Positions 7,163-10,627 of a stretch of DNA of 10,627 bases are shown piece after piece. Below the pieces are notes generated by a model. It made no database searches. It saw only the letters and a program-made list of their open reading frames with translations, and had not been told where the DNA came from. The position numbers and the translations under genes are program-made. Position 1 is the first letter of the stretch, and every line of letters begins with the position of its first letter. This DNA comes from CADEEX01 sp040081555. Lineage in GTDB: Bacteria > Acidobacteriota > Vicinamibacteria > Vicinamibacterales > CAVVIG01. The stretch is taken from assembly GCA_040081555.1 (NCBI GenBank), contig JBEBGG010000119.1, forward strand, positions 1 through 10,627. The letters are read 5' to 3'.

Positions 7163-7848
7163 GTGACGAGCGACCAGATCCGCGGGACGTTGACCTTCTC
7201 GATCGACACCGGCTTCAGTTCGGCCTGGGCCAGGAACCCCGGAAGGTCGAGATCGGACTTGAACCCGATGTGGACGGTCAGCGGAGAGATCAGACGTTCG
7301 AGCCACGCGCCCACGAGATTCGAACTACGGAAATGATTGAGGACGATCATCCGGCCGCCTGGACGGCAGACGCGACGCATCTCACGCACGACGGCTACCG
7401 GATCCGGCACGACGCTGATCAAATAGGGTGCGTAGACGATATCGAAGGAGTTGTCCGGAAATTTCAGGTTGACCGCGTCCATTTCGAGCAAACGGACGTT
7501 GGTGAGCCCGCGCTTGCTGACTCGCTCACGCGCCTTCTCGAGCATCGAATCCGACAGATCGATGCCGGTGACGGCGCAATCGGTCGGATAAAGGGTCACG
7601 TTGATACCGGTGCCGACGCCGACTTCGAGGACACGGTCGTTCCGCTTGATCCCCATGCGCTTGAGCGCCTGAAGCCGGCCGGCATGAAGGGTAGGACCGA
7701 AGGTGTAGTCGTAGGCCCAGGCGATGTTTTCGTAGACTCTCGCGACGAAGTCGGTCTCGACCGCCGTCACAGACAGGGCACGTGTCGCCGCGTCAGAGCC
7801 GATGATTTCATCTTGATCCGCCACACGCGGCGATTCGAATAGCGACAT
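7147..7848 (-). CDS. SAM-dependent methyltransferase, UbiE-fold, similar to PmtA phospholipid N-methyltransferases
   Basis: A 233-residue class I methyltransferase and the first gene of the glycosylation operon. From the ATG at 7848: WAYDYTFGPTLHAGR at 44-58, motif I VLEVGVGTG at 73-81, GIDLSDSML at 95-103, MDAVNLKFPD at 123-132, ISVVPDP at 144-150, RVCRPGG at 159-165 and NHFRSS at 171-176. The combination of YDYTFGP-GR, VGVGTG, SVVPDP and NHF is the pattern I associate with Rhodobacter-type phosphatidylethanolamine N-methyltransferases (PmtA). UbiE and other small-molecule methyltransferases share part of it, so lipid methylation is a good guess and not proven. The ATG has GAGG 5 bases upstream; the codon before it, TTG at 7851, is a less likely start. 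The 3' end overlaps the GT-C start region by about 16 bases. Confidence 0.87.
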   Translation of the reverse strand: MSLFESPRVADQDEIIGSDAATRALSVTAVETDFVARVYENIAWAYDYTFGPTLHAGRLQALKRMGIKRNDRVLEVGVGTGINVTLYPTDCAVTGIDLSDSMLEKARERVSKRGLTNVRLLEMDAVNLKFPDNSFDIVYAPYLISVVPDPVAVVREMRRVCRPGGRMIVLNHFRSSNLVGAWLERLISPLTVHIGFKSDLDLPGFLAQAELKPVSIEKVNVPRIWSLVTCIKD

Positions 7849-7853
7849 CAAGG

Positions 7854-7857
7854 CCTC
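7854..7857 (-). promoter_or_regulatory. Ribosome binding site for the PmtA-like gene
   Basis: On the minus strand this reads GAGG, 5 bases before ATG at 7848. It favours the ATG over the adjacent TTG at 7851 and is the clearest Shine-Dalgarno of the minus-strand genes. Confidence 0.55.
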
Positions 7858-7876
7858 AGTTAATGCTCCATTGACT

Positions 7877-7905
7877 CAAGGGTTTACGGGATTCTTACCC
7901 CCTTG
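7877..7905 (-). repeat. Dyad in the leader before the glycosylation operon
   Basis: CAAGGG (7877-7882) and CCCTTG (7900-7905) are perfect inverted 6-mers separated by 17 bases. The spacing is long and there is no adjacent T-run on either strand, so it is not a convincing intrinsic terminator. It may be an operator-like dyad, a weak leader structure or chance. It is the only obvious structure in this gap. Confidence 0.25.
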
Positions 7906-7925
7906 GTGCCTGTGCAAGTGAAGCG

Positions 7926-7955
7926 ACTATACCTCTGGATCCTCAGCGAAGTCCA
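7926..7955 (-). promoter_or_regulatory. Possible sigma-70-like promoter for the glycosylation operon
   Basis: On the minus strand, TATAGT (7926-7931, five of six matches to TATAAT) lies 18 bases after TGGACT (7950-7955, four of six matches to TTGACA). The -35 box sits in the last codons of the upstream YitJ-like gene. Transcription from here would reach the ATG at 7848 with a leader of roughly 70 bases. Readthrough from the upstream gene is equally possible, because I see no terminator between them. Confidence 0.3.
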
Positions 7956-9784
7956 TTGAGGACCGCAAGTGCGGCATCGACGTTGCCGGACGGCGTCGAG
8001 ACCTGCAGCCCCTGTACCAGCGGCCGGAGTTGCAATGCCGTCTCGTGGGCGATGGCAATACCCTCGGCGGCAGCGGTCCCGCGCGCGTCCGCACGTCGCA
8101 TCCGCTCCATCAACGCCTCGGGCACCTGCACTCCGGGCACCTCGTTGGCCATGAACTCCGCGTTACGCAGACTCTCGAACGGAAAGACACCGGCGATGAC
8201 CGGGAGTTTCGCGTGAACGATGCGCTTGAGGAATCGCTCAAAACCCTCGACGTCGAAGACCGGTCGCGTCAGCACGAACTCCGCGCCGGCTTCCACCTTG
8301 TAGTCAAATCGCCGGACCTCTTCGTCGATGCTCGACGCGCCAGGATTCACGGACACGCCGACGTGGAACCCGGTGGGAACCCCAATGGCCTGACCGCCGA
8401 TGTCGGCGCCGTGATTGAGGCGCGTCACGACGTTGGTAAGACCAATCGAATCCACGTCGAACACGGCCGTCGCGTCCGGGTAGTCACCGACGCGGCCGGG
8501 GTCGCCCGTGATGAGCAGCACGTTGCGAACACCCATCGCGTGCGCGCCGAGCAGATCGGACTGAATGCCCAGCAGATTGCGGTCCCGGCAGGAGTAATGC
8601 AGCAGCGATTCGATCCCTGCCTGTTGCTCGATGAGCACGGCAAGCGACAGCGCGCTCAACCGCGCACCGGCACGCTGGCCGTCCGGAATGTTGACAAAGT
8701 CGATGCCGTACCGCTTCAGCTCCCGCGCGCGCTGAATCGCCGATTCAGCTTCGAAACCGCGTGGCGGCAGCAGCTCGACTCCCACCACGAACTTGCCGCG
8801 CGACAACTCACCCGCGAGTCTGGACTTGCGCTCGCGCGGCACGGGCGGCGCCAGGCTCACTGAGACCCTGGGTTTTGCCTGCCCGACCGCCACAGGCGCA
8901 GACGCCGCCTCTGGATGACCGGCCCGTACGGCCTGCTTGATCTGCTTGATGTGCTCAGGCGTCGTGCCGCAGCAGCCGCCCACGACGCGCACGTTGTGCT
9001 GGATGAAACGGCGAGCGTAGGACGCCATGTATTCAGGCGAGCACAGGTAGATATTGCGGCCTTCGACGTCGCGCGGCTTGCCGGCGTTGGGCTGCGCGGA
9101 GAGCTTCAGGCGCGTGACGGCCTCCATGCGCTCGATCGTTTCGAGCATCGGGCCTGGGCCGACGGCGCAGTTGACGCCAAGGATCGTCGCGCCGCGCCGC
9201 TCGAGTTCCGGTGCAAACTGTTCGGGCGATGTGCCGTCCAGTGTGTTGCCGTCTTCCTCGGTCGTCATCTGCGCGATGATCGGCAGGTCGGACACACTCC
9301 GCACGGCATCGATCGCCGCGCCGATCTCGTTGAGGTCGCGGAAGGTTTCGAGAATGAAGAGGTCGACCCCGCCCTCGGCGAGCGCCGCCGCCTGCTCGGT
9401 GAAGTACTCGCGCGCTTCGTCGACGCCGGTCTTGCCCCACGGTTCGATGCGAATGCCGAGCGGCCCAATCGAGCCGGCCACGTAGGCGCGATTCCCGGCC
9501 GCGCGTCTGGCAATCCGCGCACCGGCCACGTTGATCTCCCGAAGCGAACCCGCCAGACCGAACGCGCCGAGTTTGATGCGATTGGCACCAAAGGTGTTGG
9601 TCTCGATAATGTCCGCCCCAGCGCGCACGTAGTCCTGATGCACGGCCTCGACCAGATCGGGCTGCGTCAGGTTCATCGCGTCGAAGCTCTTGTTAATGAA
9701 GACGCCGCGGGCATAGAGCATCGTCCCCATCGCGCCATCGCACACCAGGACCCGCTCAGCGATGGCTTCCAGGAAATTCATCAT
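7943..9784 (-). CDS. yitJ: Bifunctional homocysteine S-methyltransferase / 5,10-methylenetetrahydrofolate reductase (YitJ type)
   Basis: A cytoplasmic one-carbon enzyme of about 613 residues. The N-terminal domain transfers a methyl group to homocysteine, making methionine; the C-terminal flavin domain reduces methylene-THF to methyl-THF. From the ATG at 9784: DGAMGT 16-21, ETNTFGAN 61-68, and zinc ligands Cys206 (GVNCAVGPG) and Cys271-Cys272 (GGCCGT). A Pro/Ala-rich linker covers about 285-325. The reductase domain is about 328-613, with VELLPPRG near 336-343, SCRDRN 398-403 and ITGDPGR 425-431. The domain order and length match the Bacillus YitJ family. No cobalamin-binding or pterin-methyl domain is present, unlike MetH. 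ATG 9784 or the adjacent ATG 9781 fits the family N-terminus; a longer GTG start at 9811 would overlap the upstream gene. It follows the phosphoesterase by 5 bases. No SAM riboswitch is visible. Confidence 0.94.
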   Translation of the reverse strand: MMNFLEAIAERVLVCDGAMGTMLYARGVFINKSFDAMNLTQPDLVEAVHQDYVRAGADIIETNTFGANRIKLGAFGLAGSLREINVAGARIARRAAGNRAYVAGSIGPLGIRIEPWGKTGVDEAREYFTEQAAALAEGGVDLFILETFRDLNEIGAAIDAVRSVSDLPIIAQMTTEEDGNTLDGTSPEQFAPELERRGATILGVNCAVGPGPMLETIERMEAVTRLKLSAQPNAGKPRDVEGRNIYLCSPEYMASYARRFIQHNVRVVGGCCGTTPEHIKQIKQAVRAGHPEAASAPVAVGQAKPRVSVSLAPPVPRERKSRLAGELSRGKFVVGVELLPPRGFEAESAIQRARELKRYGIDFVNIPDGQRAGARLSALSLAVLIEQQAGIESLLHYSCRDRNLLGIQSDLLGAHAMGVRNVLLITGDPGRVGDYPDATAVFDVDSIGLTNVVTRLNHGADIGGQAIGVPTGFHVGVSVNPGASSIDEEVRRFDYKVEAGAEFVLTRPVFDVEGFERFLKRIVHAKLPVIAGVFPFESLRNAEFMANEVPGVQVPEALMERMRRADARGTAAAEGIAIAHETALQLRPLVQGLQVSTPSGNVDAALAVLNGLR

Positions 9785-9789
9785 GTGAT

Positions 9790-10485
9790 CTATGTGTCCA
9801 GCCGTTCGCACTTCAGCGTCTCAGCGTCGATGAGGAGATAAGAGCGGCTCACCAGGTCCAGTCCGACCGATCGGACGCCTTGACGAACCGAGTCAGTGAA
9901 CTCATGGTGATGCCCGAAGAGGTGCAATCGGGGCTTCATCGTCGTCAGCACTTCGTTGATCACTGCCTTGCCCGTGTCGATGCGCTTCCCCACCGGATAG
10001 AACGGCCGCGGCGCTTCGTGCGTCAGGAACACGTCGACGTCTGTCAGTTTCTTGCAGGCAATCACTTCGTCGCGCACGAAGTGGCGACGCTTGTCGTCAC
10101 GGCTCTTGCCGAGCTTCAACGTGCCATTCGAGACGCGGCGACCGCGCGACGGCGGCAGCATGGCCACCGGCGAGTGATACCAGCTCGGCGCGAAGGTGCC
10201 ACCCAGCGCGGCCACACGCCACGGACCAACCTGGTAGACGCCGCCGTTTGGCAGGTAGTGAAGCGTCTCGGCCGGCGGTTGGCCCTGCATCGCTTGCGCG
10301 ATGACATCGAAGTCTTCGTTGTTGCCCTTGATCCAATAGACCGGCCGGCTGGGCGTGAAGTACTCACCGTCGTTGCTGGCGATGTCGCCCACCTGGAGCC
10401 AGAGAACGACGTCCGGGTGGCGCGCCAATATGGCCTGCACAGTGTCGAAGTCACCGTGGATGTCGCCAAGCGCCCCGATCTGCAT
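9790..10485 (-). CDS. Calcineurin-like metallophosphoesterase
   Basis: A 231-residue soluble phosphoesterase with a dinuclear metal site. Motifs from the ATG at 10485 are GDIHGDF (7-13; D8 and H10), GDIA (33-36; D34), GNNED (54-58; N55), LTHEAP (154-159; H156) and GHHH (191-194; H192 and H194). These supply the full set of metal ligands. The residue after the metal-binding Asn is Asn, where many phosphatases have a catalytic His (GNHE); small phosphodiesterases such as the YfcE/MJ0936 type also depart from His here. The spacing and the LTHEAPRPF segment recall lariat-debranching-like and small phosphodiesterase subfamilies, but I cannot assign a substrate. The stop is 5 bases before the YitJ-like start, so the two are probably co-transcribed. 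That gives no obvious pathway link. No clear Shine-Dalgarno precedes the ATG. Confidence 0.88.
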   Translation of the reverse strand: MQIGALGDIHGDFDTVQAILARHPDVVLWLQVGDIASNDGEYFTPSRPVYWIKGNNEDFDVIAQAMQGQPPAETLHYLPNGGVYQVGPWRVAALGGTFAPSWYHSPVAMLPPSRGRRVSNGTLKLGKSRDDKRRHFVRDEVIACKKLTDVDVFLTHEAPRPFYPVGKRIDTGKAVINEVLTTMKPRLHLFGHHHEFTDSVRQGVRSVGLDLVSRSYLLIDAETLKCERLDT

Positions 10486-10539
10486 GCTCTGGGAGTGGAG
10501 GGTCCTCTGGACGCGCGATGCCCGGGCCCGTTCCCTAAC
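10486..10539. other. Short intergenic gap with GC palindrome
   Basis: The 54 bases between the phosphoesterase start and the partial gene hold overlapping palindromes GCCCGGGC (10520-10527) and CGGGCCCG (10523-10530). I see no T-run and no convincing promoter boxes. Confidence 0.3.
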
Positions 10540-10627
10540 CTAAGCCCGTGAACCCGCAGGCGTGGCTGGCCTGGTGGCCGGCACCAGCAGTTCCGACTTG
10601 TCCCACACGAAGTCGTCTTTGCTATAC
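10540..10627 (-). CDS. Probable C-terminal fragment of an unidentified protein, cut by the window edge
   Basis: Reading the minus strand from the right edge gives 28 residues and a TAG stop at 10540-10542: YSKDDFVWDKSELLVPATRP (20 residues) followed by a short Ala/Thr/Pro/Gly tail. The codons have the high third-position GC of the neighbouring genes, and the composition (balanced Asp, Lys, Glu, hydrophobics) looks like real protein. The fragment is too short to identify. A second minus-strand frame is also open here but gives Cys/Arg/Gly/Trp-rich nonsense. If real, it lies 54 bases upstream of the phosphoesterase in the same direction. Confidence 0.45.
   Translation of the reverse strand, partial: YSKDDFVWDKSELLVPATRPATPAGSRA

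Noticed and set aside
6305..7336. 343-residue plus-strand open frame opposite the GT-C and PmtA-like genes
   Set aside because: Its His/Gln/Arg/Pro-rich translation is the usual antisense of hydrophobic membrane codons. It has no motif, and the minus-strand product is a clear GT-C family protein.
8030..9841. Long plus-strand open frames (8030-8863 and 8915-9841) opposite the YitJ-like gene
   Set aside because: They are rich in Arg, His and Asp with no recognisable domain, and lie entirely over a gene with strong family motifs. They are high-GC shadow frames.
9880..10551. 223-residue plus-strand open frame opposite the phosphoesterase
   Set aside because: It is antisense to a protein with a complete metallophosphoesterase ligand set and has no motif.
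1..10627. tRNA, rRNA, CRISPR, transposase or phage content
   Set aside because: Reading both strands I found no regularly spaced repeats, no tRNA-like segment in the few gaps (all under 100 bases), and no transposase or integrase motifs.

Overview
The window is GC-rich, densely packed chromosomal DNA with very short or negative intergenic distances. It carries nine protein genes (one cut by the left edge) plus the probable 3' tail of a tenth at the right edge. I see no RNA gene, insertion sequence, phage gene, CRISPR array or origin. The outer-envelope-type proteins, HD-GYP signalling, high GC and frequent GTG/TTG starts fit a Gram-negative bacterium. The mix of a CACHE-like HD-GYP sensor, a YitJ-type methionine enzyme and polyprenyl-phosphate glycosylation genes would suit Acidobacteriota (Vicinamibacteria-like) or a similar soil lineage. 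That assignment is inference only, because there is no marker gene here.

Left part, plus strand (1-3849): a membrane HD-GYP receptor (probable cyclic-di-GMP phosphodiesterase) runs into a secreted, probably outer-membrane beta-barrel-like protein with an 8-base overlap. After a 37-base gap comes a GT-B-fold protein that closely resembles the N-terminal half of plant L-arabinokinase.

Middle, minus strand (3846-7848): read from right to left this is a tight four-gene operon. It encodes a UbiE/PmtA-like methyltransferase, a multi-pass GT-C (ArnT/PMT-like) glycosyltransferase, a second SAM methyltransferase, and an ALG5-like family 2 glycosyltransferase. The likely logic is that the GT2 enzyme charges polyprenyl phosphate with a sugar on the cytoplasmic face. 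The GT-C enzyme would then transfer that sugar to an acceptor on the far side of the membrane, and the methyltransferases would modify the lipid, sugar or glycan. The last gene of this operon ends head-on against the plus-strand GT-B gene, with the two stop codons sharing one CTAG.

Right part, minus strand (7943-10627): a calcineurin-like metallophosphoesterase is followed, 5 bases later, by a bifunctional homocysteine S-methyltransferase / methylenetetrahydrofolate reductase (YitJ type). This enzyme makes methionine, the precursor of the SAM used by both methyltransferases downstream. The 94 bases between its stop and the operon's first ATG hold a possible promoter and a small dyad. A fragment at the extreme right looks like the C-terminus of another minus-strand gene.

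No clearly unprecedented system is visible. The most interesting points are the lipid-linked glycosylation/methylation operon of unknown product, the stand-alone arabinokinase-N-like protein, and the methionine enzyme that lacks cobalamin and methyl-folate modules.
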